Shown: positions 28,751 to 39,703 of the stretch, in pieces
Position numbering within the stretch: position 1 is the first letter of the stretch
Layout: each line of letters begins with the position of its first letter
Origin: Ensifer aridi
GTDB taxonomy: Bacteria > Pseudomonadota > Alphaproteobacteria > Rhizobiales > Rhizobiaceae
Assembly: GCF_002078505.1 (NCBI RefSeq)
Contig: NZ_LUAV01000022.1
Location: 1-64,000, forward strand
Length of the DNA stretch: 64,000 bases
Direction: 5' to 3'
Notes under the pieces: model-generated
The model's input: the letters and a program-made list of their open reading frames with translations, nothing else
Told to the model about the DNA's origin: nothing
The model's database searches: none
Made by a program: the position numbers and the translations under genes

Positions 28751-29527
28751 TCACGCGGTGTGCGGTTCCGCCAGGTAGTCGTGAACAACTGTGCCGAGGT
28801 CGAGCGTCAGATCCGCAATGAAATGGGCAGCTGAAACGACCTCCAGAACCGGTAGATCGGCAACGGGCGCGAGCGCGTGTGGCCGTAAGTCCAGGCTTGC
28901 GGGACCGCCCCATGCGCCCTTCAATATCACGTCCTCCATCTTAAGGCTTACGAGTTCGCAGACGCGCAGACTGCCATCGACATGCGGGATAATCTTCAGC
29001 AGGAACGTCGGCTTGCACAGCGAGGCCAGCACCTCGGTGTGGTCGAGTGCCCAATGTTTAAAGCCCATGGTGCCTGTTGCGATCCGGACCGGGCCGTAGT
29101 CGAGGGTGCCCACCAGTGTGTCCCTATAGACCTCGACGGCAGGATGCGCGTATTTCTTCGGGAACCCCCACAACTCACGGCCACCAAGAATTGGCGGTCC
29201 GTCGTCCAAATACATTGCGTGCGAATAGCCGCCTATCACGTCGTTAAACCGAACGGGAATGACCTGGCCAGATTCAATGTAGCTCCCGAAACCCGCAGAG
29301 TCGGGCATTCGAATAAACTCAAACTGTACTAAGGGATCATGGAATTCGAGAGGCTGAGGGACCACGCCGCGCAACCGGTCGGGGTCCGTCCGGTAGGTAA
29401 TGATAAGGTACTCGCGATCGACGAAGCGATGTGGTCCCCTTGGGCAGGCAGGGCTTGTCAGCGGCATCGAATAGGCTTGGGCACGCACATCTCTGGACTT
29501 CAAGGCTACCACCTCGTGGCTCTGCAT
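28751..29527 (-). CDS. adc: Acetoacetate decarboxylase
   Basis: A 258-residue protein with the adjacent active-site lysines K124-K125 in [11 protein letters not shown], matching K115-K116 of the clostridial enzyme. The N-terminal [20 protein letters not shown] and the [10 protein letters not shown] segment are typical. It converts acetoacetate to acetone and CO2. It is the first gene after a sigma-54 promoter (29571-29585), so acetone supply is probably co-regulated with the monooxygenase, an enzyme type known to oxidise acetone. Confidence 0.92.
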   Translation of the reverse strand: MQSHEVVALKSRDVRAQAYSMPLTSPACPRGPHRFVDREYLIITYRTDPDRLRGVVPQPLEFHDPLVQFEFIRMPDSAGFGSYIESGQVIPVRFNDVIGGYSHAMYLDDGPPILGGRELWGFPKKYAHPAVEVYRDTLVGTLDYGPVRIATGTMGFKHWALDHTEVLASLCKPTFLLKIIPHVDGSLRVCELVSLKMEDVILKGAWGGPASLDLRPHALAPVADLPVLEVVSAAHFIADLTLDLGTVVHDYLAEPHTA

Positions 29528-29570
29528 CCCTAATGAGGATGCTCACACTGCTAAGATCTGCATGCGCCAA

Positions 29571-29585
29571 GCAAGGGGCATGCCA
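29571..29585 (-). promoter_or_regulatory. Sigma-54 (-24/-12) promoter of the adc operon
   Basis: On the minus strand the sequence reads TGGCAT-N5-TTGC, one mismatch from the consensus TGGCAC-N5-TTGC. It would start transcription near 29560 and leave a leader of about 33 bases before the adc start, which fits well. Confidence 0.75.
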
Positions 29586-29747
29586 AATAGTAATATATTG
29601 CCTGAATTATTTTTTTAGGATTACCGCAACGGCCGCTGGCCTGTGGACCCATCTGATTTGACCTTTTTGTAAGAATCCCGTCATTCCCGGGTCAACAAAC
29701 CCGTCGCGAGCCCCCGTTATCTTCGATCAGGGACCGACTGCACGGGG

Positions 29748-29783
29748 TCGTGCCATCCTCGGAGCTCGTGCCATCCTCGGAGC
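29748..29783. repeat. Perfect tandem repeat, 2 x 18 bases
   Basis: The unit TCGTGCCATCCTCGGAGC occurs twice without a break, just before a phospholipase-D-like pseudogene. It could be a duplication scar or a pair of protein sites; nothing else supports a role. Confidence 0.6.
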
Positions 29784-29789
29784 TAACGC

Positions 29790-30145
29790 GTGAAATACCT
29801 AGAGCGCATGGGGCGGCGAGGATCCCGCCCATTCCATACTGTGATCTCCACGACCTTCGCGATCGAGTTCGGCGCCTTCGAAGAGCTCGTGCTTCCCCAC
29901 CTGATAGCGAGCGGGGCCAGCAATCTCCTTCTCGTCTCGGATGAACGGATGGCGTCTCTCTACTGTCCGACGGCTCTGAACTTCCGATGCAGTTGGGCCG
30001 TGACTACGAGCTGTTTTCGCCTCCGGTCGCGAAGGGGTTGTTTCACCCAAAGGTTGAGCTTCAGATCGGCCGGCGCTCGGGCAGGCTGTTCGTCGGTTCC
30101 GCCAATATTACCGCCGGGGGCTTGGCAGGGAACGCCGAAGCGGGC
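29790..30145 (+). pseudogene. Frameshifted, truncated phospholipase-D-like gene
   Basis: The first frame encodes RPFHTVISTTFAIEFGAFEE and LIASGASNLLLVSDERMASL. After a small indel near 29960 the next frame continues with LSDGSELPMQLGRDYELF and then FHPKVELQIGRRSGRLF and VGSANITAGGLAGNAE, the H-x-K and G-S-x-N elements of a PLD domain. At about 30145 the similarity ends abruptly. Both the frameshift and the lost C terminus make it inactive. Confidence 0.75.
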
Positions 30146-30673
30146 CGGCCTACAGCATGGCCATGGTCTGATCCTTGACCTTGTTGACCGCGCCGGTCTG
30201 CGGCTTGACCCTGAACTGAGGCACGCCCTCCAGACGCTGATGCCACCAGAATCCACTGACTGTATGCTTGTTGAAGAGGTTTTCCAGCATGGTGCCGTGG
30301 CTGAGGAGAATGACCTGCAACCCACTTGGGGTTAGCAGGACGGGCCAGCGCAGTGCGCAGCAGCTCGACGAGGCACAGCTTGTCTTTGCTGGTGCAGAAG
30401 CTGCAGCCGCGTGATCAGCTCGGCTTCACTCAAGCCGTCAAAGTGGATCCCGTGCATCCTCGATCTCCGTTCCCCCCAATGGTCAGGCCGAACATTCGCG
30501 AGCGCAATCACCCGCCGACCGCAACCCACAGAAACCGTCGGCAAGCCGTCATCCACCAACATCCGAGCGTAGCAGCCCATTACTACCAATAAACCTTGCA
30601 ATTTGCTAAGCTGCCAGACTTGAGGAGTGTTCGGCAGACGCTCCGACCAACGAGATCCTTGGGAGGAGGTTCG
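30146..30673. other. Rearranged region between the PLD remnant and the next gene
   Basis: No intact gene. The minus strand between about 30150 and 30450 has protein-like pieces in different frames (for example ILLSHGTMLENLFNKHTVSG and EAELITRL), so it may hold another broken gene that I cannot name. Confidence 0.45.
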
Positions 30674-31156
30674 ATGGTCGAAATCATTTCGAGGCGCGAC
30701 GGCCCGCGACGCGAGGACGCTGAGATCAAGCAGTTGATCGAGCGCAACCGGTCCGTCATAACGCGCATTGCCGATCACATCAGCGGCGGCGCCTATTCAG
30801 CCAACAAGACGGCAATTCCGCCAACACAAAAGGCTGAAGGCCTGATTATCCATCACGTAGGTTCAGGATCAGCGTCCTCCGCGGAGGCGTTGCCCTACAT
30901 CCGGATCAGCTTGAATGGCCGGGTGGTTGTGGTGGACAGGAATACCGGGCGCCAAATCCACTATCTCGGTGAAATCCGACGGAAAAATGGTGTGGAGGTC
31001 TTTGTGCTCGCCACGAAGGAGAACGGCTTCATCTCCCCGTTGGACGAGACCTTCACCGACGCGCTTTCGGATTTCGACGGCAGGACCCTTGAGTCGAAAT
31101 ACACCGAAGAGAAACTCGCAGAAGAAATCAGCTCGGCTCTTGGGATCACCACGTAG
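30674..31156 (+). CDS. Hypothetical protein
   Basis: A 160-residue soluble protein beginning MVEIISRRDGPRREDAEIKQ, with an acidic, helical C terminus (ESKYTEEKLAEEISSALG). The start at 30674 has GGAGGAGG six bases upstream. The N-terminal helix is followed by a beta-rich central part (YIRISLNGRVVVVDR). I do not recognise a family. It lies 106 bases before a sigma-54 activator gene on the same strand and may be co-transcribed with it. Confidence 0.65.
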   Translation: MVEIISRRDGPRREDAEIKQLIERNRSVITRIADHISGGAYSANKTAIPPTQKAEGLIIHHVGSGSASSAEALPYIRISLNGRVVVVDRNTGRQIHYLGEIRRKNGVEVFVLATKENGFISPLDETFTDALSDFDGRTLESKYTEEKLAEEISSALGITT

Positions 31157-31262
31157 CTATGGCGCAGCTCAGCCCGGCCCCTTAGTCGTCATCATCGCTC
31201 GAAATAGAGGATCTCAAGCAGAGACATAAGCCGACCCAGAAGAAAGGACCAAGCGCACCAGG

Positions 31263-33278
31263 ATGTCGTCAGAAGGAAAGGTCAGAGCACCGCTAATGCT
31301 GGCGGGTGATTACGACGAATATGCGACGATGTCCGCCTGGGAAAACCTATTGTCCGGAGAAGCCGGAAAGGCCCGTCGCGAACATCCGGTACGCGGGATC
31401 ATCCATGATTCCTGGGGGCGTTGCATATCTGGCGGTATCGACGCTCAGCAACACGAAGCCCCCCTCAGCAACAGCAAGGATGACCTCGAATGCCTGACCC
31501 GCAATAGCAGCGAGTTGTTGACTGCGGCTCGCCGCTCCTTTGCGGTCGTCGGAAACCTTCTCGACGGCACCGGAGCAATGCTCGTGTTGGCCGACGAAAA
31601 TGGTGTGTTGATTGACGCGATCGGTGACAAGCGCACAATTCACGATGGAATGGATATCCATCTCGCCATTGGCGGCAAGTGGACCGAGGACGTTGTCGGC
31701 ACCAACGGAATCGGCACCGCGCTTTGGGCCGGAGAACCCGTCTTCGTGCATGCTGCGGAACATTTCTGCGCCGGCATAAAGTCGTGGACCTGCGCCGGCG
31801 CACCGATCCGCGATCCGTTCGACGGACGGATCATCGGCGTGGTTGACCTGTCCGGCCACCCGGACATCTTCCGGCCGCACAACACCGTGCTGGTTGCGGC
31901 CGCTGCGCGGGAGATCGAGAAGGCCCTGGCCGACCACCAGAACACCCAACGCACCCGCCTGCTTGAAGCCTTCATCGCCGAAGCACCTTGCTACAGACGC
32001 ACCGACGGTCTGATAATCATCGACCATCTTGGACGGGCCGTCTATTGCAACAACGTTCCCGCCAACAGGCTGGCCGAATTTCCCGAGCCGCTTTCGACAG
32101 GGCGCGGCCGGCGGTTGCTGCCTGCAGCGGGGCCTCGCACAATTGCCGAACTCGCTGCTGCGCTTCCCGACCGGCTGCGCTCTTGCCACGTGAGCCCCCT
32201 CACCGTGGACGGTGATTTTCAGGGCGCGGCTCTCGTGTTTCCGGCCGGAGCCAACCAAGTAGCCATTCCTTCCCCCCGGCGCCCACGATGGCCGACGCCC
32301 GAAGTGGCCAAGCTGATCGTCGGTCAAAGCGAAGCGATGCATGCCGCTATCGATGTGGCTTGCAGGGTCGCCCAATCGAGCGAAGGCACCTCACTGCTGA
32401 TCGAGGGTGAAACGGGCGTCGGCAAAGAGCTTTTCGCCCGGCTGGTTCATCTCGTCAGCCGGCGCTCGGATAGTTCGCCATTTATCGCCCTCAACTGCGG
32501 GGCAATCACGCGGGAGTTGTTCGGCAGCGAGCTTTTCGGCCACGTCGCCGGTGCATTTACGGGGGCAAGCCGTGAGGGAAAGGCGGGGGCGTTCGAATTG
32601 GCCAACGGAGGGGTTCTCTGTCTCGACGAGATCGGCGAGATGCCGCTGGACATTCAACCTTTCCTGCTGCGCGTTCTGGAAGAGCGTGTCGTCTATCGCC
32701 TCGGAGACAACCGTGGCCGGCCAGTCGATGTACGTCTGATCGCCTCGACGAACCGCGACCTGAAGCAAGAGGTGGCAGCGGGGCGGTTCCGGCGTGATCT
32801 GTACTACCGGATAAGCACCGTTGTTATCAACGTGCCGCCGTTGCGCGAACGGGATGGCGACATCGCCCTCCTGCTCGATCATTTCAACCGTAACATTGCC
32901 GAGCGGACCGGCGCCCCGCCGCTTGATTTCGCTGCCGAGGCGTTCGACAGCCTTCTCAACTACTCATGGCCAGGAAACGTGCGCGAGTTGAAAAACGTGG
33001 TCGAAAGGCTTCATGTCCTGACGGGAGGCCAACAAGTCGACTTGGCCGATCTACCGAGGGAGATCACGGAGCGTGCTGCGGCCTGGACCGCCTCGCCAGG
33101 AGGCGAATCCGGAAGTGAAATGCACTGTCGTATCGCGAATGCGGATGAGAAGTTCCTCCGAGACGCTCTCGAGGCCGAGCATGGCAATCTGAGCCGGGTT
33201 GCCCAGAGGCTGGGAATTTCGCGGCCGACCCTCTACCGTAAGCTCGAGCAGTACGGCATCCGTCGCAGCTTCACTTAA
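31263..33278 (+). CDS. Sigma-54-dependent activator, AcoR-like, with intact GAFTGA loop
   Basis: A 671-residue enhancer-binding protein. A GAF-type sensor region (about residues 80-230, with the family segment [17 protein letters not shown]) precedes the AAA+ domain: Walker A GETGVGKE (382-389), the sigma-54-contacting GAFTGA (430-435) and Walker B VLCLDE (451-456). The C terminus is a Fis-type HTH ([20 protein letters not shown]). AcoR-type regulators of ketone, acetoin and propane genes share this architecture. It is the best candidate activator of the three -24/-12 promoters in the window. It is convergent with katG. Confidence 0.92.
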   Translation: MSSEGKVRAPLMLAGDYDEYATMSAWENLLSGEAGKARREHPVRGIIHDSWGRCISGGIDAQQHEAPLSNSKDDLECLTRNSSELLTAARRSFAVVGNLLDGTGAMLVLADENGVLIDAIGDKRTIHDGMDIHLAIGGKWTEDVVGTNGIGTALWAGEPVFVHAAEHFCAGIKSWTCAGAPIRDPFDGRIIGVVDLSGHPDIFRPHNTVLVAAAAREIEKALADHQNTQRTRLLEAFIAEAPCYRRTDGLIIIDHLGRAVYCNNVPANRLAEFPEPLSTGRGRRLLPAAGPRTIAELAAALPDRLRSCHVSPLTVDGDFQGAALVFPAGANQVAIPSPRRPRWPTPEVAKLIVGQSEAMHAAIDVACRVAQSSEGTSLLIEGETGVGKELFARLVHLVSRRSDSSPFIALNCGAITRELFGSELFGHVAGAFTGASREGKAGAFELANGGVLCLDEIGEMPLDIQPFLLRVLEERVVYRLGDNRGRPVDVRLIASTNRDLKQEVAAGRFRRDLYYRISTVVINVPPLRERDGDIALLLDHFNRNIAERTGAPPLDFAAEAFDSLLNYSWPGNVRELKNVVERLHVLTGGQQVDLADLPREITERAAAWTASPGGESGSEMHCRIANADEKFLRDALEAEHGNLSRVAQRLGISRPTLYRKLEQYGIRRSFT

Positions 33279-33289
33279 CTTCAGTGAAG
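33269..33289. terminator. Hairpin over the activator stop codon
   Basis: Arms CTTCACT (33269-33275) and AGTGAAG (33283-33289) flank the stop codon of the sigma-54 activator. No T-run follows, so termination is uncertain. Confidence 0.4.
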
Positions 33290-33325
33290 AGACCCACGCG
33301 TGATCAGAGCGTCGTCGTCGAAACA

Positions 33326-33351
33326 ACGGGTCCGGAGGAGTCCGGACCCGT
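33326..33351. terminator. Strong hairpin between the convergent activator and katG
   Basis: Perfect 11-base arms (33326-33336 and 33341-33351) with a GGAG loop lie between two convergent genes. Without a T-run it may act as a bidirectional transcription barrier or 3'-end stabiliser for both mRNAs. Confidence 0.6.
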
Positions 33352-33422
33352 AGGCTGCGATTCGTAATCGCGAGACCTCATGTGGCCGGGAAGCGCAAGC
33401 GTGATAAGGCGGAGAACCCTCC

Positions 33423-35678
<2,256 letters not shown>

Positions 35679-35718
35679 TTATCCCGGGCCGCCCCTGAGC
35701 GGGACGCGCCCATTGCGC

Positions 35719-37347
35719 CTACGGACGGCCGAGTTTCTCCGCTCCGCCGCCGAGGGCCGGTCCGGCTGTCGGGTCCTCATCCTCGGCAAGGTCGCCGACC
35801 AGCGTTTCCGTCGTGAGAATGAGCTTGGCCACCGAGGCTGCATTCTTCAGCGCCGTGCAGGTAACCCGCACGGGATCGATGATGCCGGCGTCGTACATGT
35901 TCTGATATTCTCCGAGCGCAGCATTGTAGCCGAAGCCGCCGTTGACGCCGGAGACCCTGGCCACGACGGCTTCAGGATCGCCGCCGGCATTTTCGACAAT
36001 CCGCCAGAGCGGTCGCGACAGCACTGATTTCACGAGCCGGACGCCCTCGGCGACATCACCTGAGGCCTTTGCAAGGACGGCATCCAGAACCGGCGCGATC
36101 TGCGCGAGTGCCGTGCCGCCGCCTGCGACGACGCCATCCTCGACGGCCGCCCTGACCGCGTGCAGCGAATCCTCGATAAGTTGTATCGTCCGCTTCTGCT
36201 CGACGGGAGTAACACCGCCCGCATAGAGAACCGCCGTGCCGCCGGACAATTTGGCCAGCCGCTCACGCAATTTGTCCTGCTCTATGTTGGGCGGAGCCAC
36301 TTCATATTGCCGCTGCACCTGCGCGCGCCGTGCGGCGACCTTCGACGCGTCGCCACCGCCACCGATCACCGAGGTGTGGGTGGCGCTGGTGCGTACGCGC
36401 TCGGCGGTTCCGAGATCGTCGTCGGTGACGTCCTCCAGCCTTCCGCCGAGATCACGGGCAATGACCCGGCCCCCGCAAAGGATTGCAAGGTCCTCGAGCA
36501 TTGCCTTGCGCCAGTGGCCGTATTCCGGGGGGTGCACGACGAGGTATTTTCCGGGACCGTCCCGTCCAAGCAGGGTAACGACCACATCCGGAGACACTTC
36601 CTCGGCAATTATGAGAAGCGGCCGGCCAGCCTTTTCTGCGAGCGCGCGGACCGCGTCGAGCGCCTGCGGTTCGCGGACCTTGAGATCCGTCATCAGGATG
36701 AACGGCCGGTCAAGCACGACCTCCATCTTCTCCTGGTCCGTGACCATGTGATGGGAGAGATAGCCGCGGTCGAAGGACATACCCTCGACGACATCGAGCG
36801 TCGTGTCGGTCGTCACGCTGAAATCGGTGGTAATGACACCCTCGACACCCACCCTTTCATAGGCTTCGGCGACAAGCGCGCCGAGCTTCGGGTCCGTCGC
36901 GGCGATATTGGCAACGGCGGCGAGACTCCCGTTCATGGCCGGCTTGGCTGAGGCCCTCAGCGCCTCGACGACGCTGGAGACCGCAAGATCGATCCCCTTG
37001 CAGAGATCGACGGACTTTGCACCACGCTCGTTCGCCTCGATCCCTTTCTGGACGAGAGCGTTGGCAAGGACGATTGCCGTTGTGGTGCCGTCGCCAGCGA
37101 TCTCGTTCGTCTGCATGGACACCTCGCGGACAATCTGCGCGCCCATGTTTTCGAAGCGGTCGTGCAGTTCGATTTCGGACGCGATGCTGACGCCGTCGCG
37201 TGTGACCATTGGTGTGCCGATCGGCCGGTCGATCATGGCATTCATGCCTTTCGGCCCGAGTGTGGGCTCGACGGCTGCAGCCAGCTGATAAACGCCGCGG
37301 GCGAGTGCGCGCCGGGCCTCAGAATTGTGGATCAAAAGCTTGGGCAT
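35719..37347 (-). CDS. groEL: GroEL-type chaperonin dedicated to the monooxygenase
   Basis: A 542-residue group I chaperonin with the ATP-site signatures VEPTLGPKGMNAMIDRP and IAGDGTTTAIVLANAL. It diverges from housekeeping GroEL and ends in GGGAEKLGRP without the usual GGM tail. There is no groES beside it. Propane monooxygenase clusters of actinobacteria carry a similar chaperonin (MimG) that is needed for the large hydroxylase subunit to fold; the same role is likely here. It follows the MIP18-like gene by 63 bases with two small hairpins between. Confidence 0.93.
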   Translation of the reverse strand: MPKLLIHNSEARRALARGVYQLAAAVEPTLGPKGMNAMIDRPIGTPMVTRDGVSIASEIELHDRFENMGAQIVREVSMQTNEIAGDGTTTAIVLANALVQKGIEANERGAKSVDLCKGIDLAVSSVVEALRASAKPAMNGSLAAVANIAATDPKLGALVAEAYERVGVEGVITTDFSVTTDTTLDVVEGMSFDRGYLSHHMVTDQEKMEVVLDRPFILMTDLKVREPQALDAVRALAEKAGRPLLIIAEEVSPDVVVTLLGRDGPGKYLVVHPPEYGHWRKAMLEDLAILCGGRVIARDLGGRLEDVTDDDLGTAERVRTSATHTSVIGGGGDASKVAARRAQVQRQYEVAPPNIEQDKLRERLAKLSGGTAVLYAGGVTPVEQKRTIQLIEDSLHAVRAAVEDGVVAGGGTALAQIAPVLDAVLAKASGDVAEGVRLVKSVLSRPLWRIVENAGGDPEAVVARVSGVNGGFGYNAALGEYQNMYDAGIIDPVRVTCTALKNAASVAKLILTTETLVGDLAEDEDPTAGPALGGGAEKLGRP

Positions 37348-37410
37348 AGTTCCTCCTTCCGCCCCGAGGGCGGCTCCTCCATCATTGTCTCGCTTGGCGA
37401 GGTTGTCGTA

Positions 37411-38220
37411 TCAGCGCTGCACGTGCCTGCCGGTACAGTTGCGCGGCGGGACGCGGTCGAGAATGAAATCCACCAAGGTCGGTTCTCCGTCGACGACGTC
37501 CATTTCCTTGTAGCGGGTTGCCTTCAGTCCACGGCAGAGTGCGCCGTTGAATTCCATGTTGATGCGCACTGCCCTGAGTTCGGCGAGATAAGCGCCGAAG
37601 GCATCCGGGGGGATCTCCCGATTGTCCCAGGTGACGAACGCCGGTTCGCAACCTTTTCGCCCGGGCCAACGTTCGATCAGTGCCTCGCGGTATCGCGACT
37701 TCATGGCCTCCGCTTCGTCGCCGCCAATCGTCGCGACATCGAAGGAAGACAGGTCCATGCCGAGGATTTCCCTGTCGGTCAGTCCCTGTTTCCGAAGGGC
37801 GAGCAGAACCGCCTCCTGCCGCCGCTTGAACGCCTTCAAACGGAAAGTCTCGCGCAGTGCATCGATGTCTTGGTCACTCGACAGCTCGTCGAAAATCTGG
37901 CTGAACGGCTTGCCGGCCGCGATACCGCGATTGACCTCTTCGGCGAACATGTGGTCGTGAAGCCGGATCGTGTAGGCAGGAGCCCAGGAGAGCGCGTCGA
38001 GCGCCTGGCGGATGCCGTCGAGCATCAGAAAGGCGAAGCTCGGCGAGCACCAGTAGGTGGGCAGCCGGAAATCCACCTCCACCGATCCGTTCTGCATCAC
38101 ATCGGCGCGCTCGACGAAACCCATTTCGGTCACAGGCTCGTCCAGCTCCGGATCGTTGACTCGTGCGAGGCGAGCCCAAAGCTCGGCCCGGCGGTTGTTG
38201 AAAGAGGGGGCCGTACTCAT
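37411..38220 (-). CDS. MIP18/DUF59-type iron-sulfur assembly-like protein
   Basis: A 269-residue protein. The N-terminal 110 residues match the MIP18 (DUF59) family, with DPELDEPVTEMGFV and a cysteine at residue 58 in FRLPTYWCSPSFAF. The remainder is an extension of unknown function. DUF59 proteins help insert iron-sulfur clusters, and a gene of this kind is a usual companion of propane monooxygenase operons. It may help load the reductase cluster or the diiron site. It lies five bases after the amidohydrolase gene. Confidence 0.85.
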   Translation of the reverse strand: MSTAPSFNNRRAELWARLARVNDPELDEPVTEMGFVERADVMQNGSVEVDFRLPTYWCSPSFAFLMLDGIRQALDALSWAPAYTIRLHDHMFAEEVNRGIAAGKPFSQIFDELSSDQDIDALRETFRLKAFKRRQEAVLLALRKQGLTDREILGMDLSSFDVATIGGDEAEAMKSRYREALIERWPGRKGCEPAFVTWDNREIPPDAFGAYLAELRAVRINMEFNGALCRGLKATRYKEMDVVDGEPTLVDFILDRVPPRNCTGRHVQR

Positions 38221-38225
38221 GGCCC

Positions 38226-39248
38226 CTACTCCGCCGCCACGCTGAACGGCGACGCGGCAAGCGCCGCCTTCCTCGCGGCAACGTCGATGTCGTAAAGCCG
38301 GGCGGCGTTCAGGCCGAGTATTTTTTCCTTGATCTCGGGCGTCAGTTCCAGGCCGCGTTCGCGGGCAATATCCTCGGGCAGGTCGAAGGCCCAGAACTTC
38401 TCGACCAGCCAGCGCGGCTTCCAGATGGCGTAATCCGAGCCGAAGAGGAGCTTGTCAGGTCCAAGCCAAAATAAAAGTTCCGCCATCACCTCGGCGAAGT
38501 AGCGCGGCCTCGAATGAATGAACGGCATCGCAACCGCGAGCCCGCCATAAACATTCGTCTCCTGCACCGCAATCCAACAGAAATCGTCGAGCCGCGGCAG
38601 CCCGCAATGTTCAATGATCCAGTTGAGGTTCTGGAAGTCCGTGGCCGCATAGTCGACGTCGTGGACGTCGAAGGCATCCTTGCTCAGCGGAATGATCGTC
38701 GGGCCCTTGTGGACATGGACGTTTTTGATGCCGAGCTTCTCGCACAGCTCGAAGCACTTGTAGGCTTGGGGGTCGGTGAGCTTCCATCCCCTGGAGGCGC
38801 CGTTCCATTCGGCCGTGTACATCTTCACGCCCTTGACGTCGTACGTCTCCTTCATGAAATGGATGTACTCAAGCGCCTTCTCCCCGTCCCGTGGATCGAA
38901 GGAACCGTTTACGATGAAGCGGTCGGGGTAGAGCTTGGCCATCTCGGCGTTTCGCTCGATGGTGTTGAAGCCGTTCTTGTAGAAGTCCTTGAGATAGGTG
39001 GACTGCACGATCGCGACGTCGTCGGGACCCTCGATGAACAGGTCGCGATAGAGGTCGTCGGCCGTGTATTTCTCGAATTTTTCCTTCGGCCAGAGCTGTT
39101 CTGCGGGGCTCAGCGCCGTGTGGTAGGCGTAGAAGCAATCCACGAACTGCTTGCCATGAATATTGCGCTGGTTTTCGGGGCTTCCGTCCCAGAAGTGGGT
39201 GTGCCCATCGACCACGAAAATCTCTTTGCCGTCCGGTGTCTTGTACAT
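38226..39248 (-). CDS. Amidohydrolase-family protein of the propane monooxygenase cluster
   Basis: A 340-residue TIM-barrel metal hydrolase of the amidohydrolase_2 type. The metal-binding HxH is H16-x-H18 in VVDGHTHFWDG; further histidines occur in NVHVHKGPTIIPL and IIEHCGLP. The aspartate-containing LFGSDYAIWKPR closes the site. The same gene follows the coupling-protein gene in actinobacterial mim/prm clusters, where its exact role is not settled. It is separated from prmD by a strong hairpin. Confidence 0.88.
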   Translation of the reverse strand: MYKTPDGKEIFVVDGHTHFWDGSPENQRNIHGKQFVDCFYAYHTALSPAEQLWPKEKFEKYTADDLYRDLFIEGPDDVAIVQSTYLKDFYKNGFNTIERNAEMAKLYPDRFIVNGSFDPRDGEKALEYIHFMKETYDVKGVKMYTAEWNGASRGWKLTDPQAYKCFELCEKLGIKNVHVHKGPTIIPLSKDAFDVHDVDYAATDFQNLNWIIEHCGLPRLDDFCWIAVQETNVYGGLAVAMPFIHSRPRYFAEVMAELLFWLGPDKLLFGSDYAIWKPRWLVEKFWAFDLPEDIARERGLELTPEIKEKILGLNAARLYDIDVAARKAALAASPFSVAAE

Positions 39249-39277
39249 GACTTCCTCCTCAGTTCATGTGTGATGGT

Positions 39278-39302
39278 AACGGTGCGCCGGCGGCGCACCG
39301 TT
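39278..39302 (-). other. Perfect hairpin between prmD and the amidohydrolase gene
   Basis: Eleven-base arms (39278-39288 and 39292-39302) with a three-base loop lie in the 69-base gap. It divides the oxygenase structural genes from the accessory genes. Minus-strand RNA has only two Us after the stem, so partial attenuation or mRNA processing is more likely than full termination. Confidence 0.65.
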
Positions 39303-39317
39303 TTCTCGCGGTCCTGG

Positions 39318-39686
39318 TCAGATGTATTCGAACACCTCGTCCATATCGCCGAACAGGATTACCGTGTTGTCGTCGATGCGGACCATCCGCCCGTAGTGGG
39401 TGGACGTGTTCACCTCGAAGATCTCCGCCGTCATCTCGCGGCCGAGGAACTCGCTGATTTCATCCATCTTGAAGATCAGCTTGCCGTTGCCGTCGATGCG
39501 GATCATCGCCGGCTGGTAGGTGACGATGACGCCCGGCTTCTGGCCCATGAACTCGGCGATGGCACGCGCCTCGACGGAATCGTTCATGGTGACCCCACAC
39601 TGATGCGAGATCGTCTGCTCGAAGGTGATGTCCTTCATCGATTTGAAGATATTGGAATTCGAAGCGTCACGTGCTGCTGTTGACAT
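39318..39686 (-). CDS. prmD: Propane monooxygenase coupling (effector) protein
   Basis: A 122-residue MmoB/DmpM-family protein. The family pattern is visible in VGVTMNDSVEARAIAEFMG-like sequence near residues 30-50 and PAMIRIDGNGKLIFKMDEIS in the middle. It binds the hydroxylase and tunes electron transfer and substrate access without carrying a cofactor. It follows prmC by 17 bases. It is also known as MimD. Confidence 0.9.
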   Translation of the reverse strand: MSTAARDASNSNIFKSMKDITFEQTISHQCGVTMNDSVEARAIAEFMGQKPGVIVTYQPAMIRIDGNGKLIFKMDEISEFLGREMTAEIFEVNTSTHYGRMVRIDDNTVILFGDMDEVFEYI

Positions 39687-39703
39687 GTGCGTTCTCCCTG
39701 ATG

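Noticed and set aside
27845-28834. 329-codon plus-strand open frame
   Set aside because: It is antisense to the patatin-like gene, whose catalytic residues are present.
29748-29783. Tandem repeat as a CRISPR or iteron array
   Set aside because: Only two contiguous copies without spacers and far from the replication genes.
37162-38295. 377-codon plus-strand open frame
   Set aside because: It spans parts of groEL, the DUF59 gene and the amidohydrolase gene on the other strand and has no coherent domain.
38514-39683. 389-codon plus-strand open frame
   Set aside because: It is antisense to the amidohydrolase and coupling-protein genes; no ribosome site or recognisable domain.
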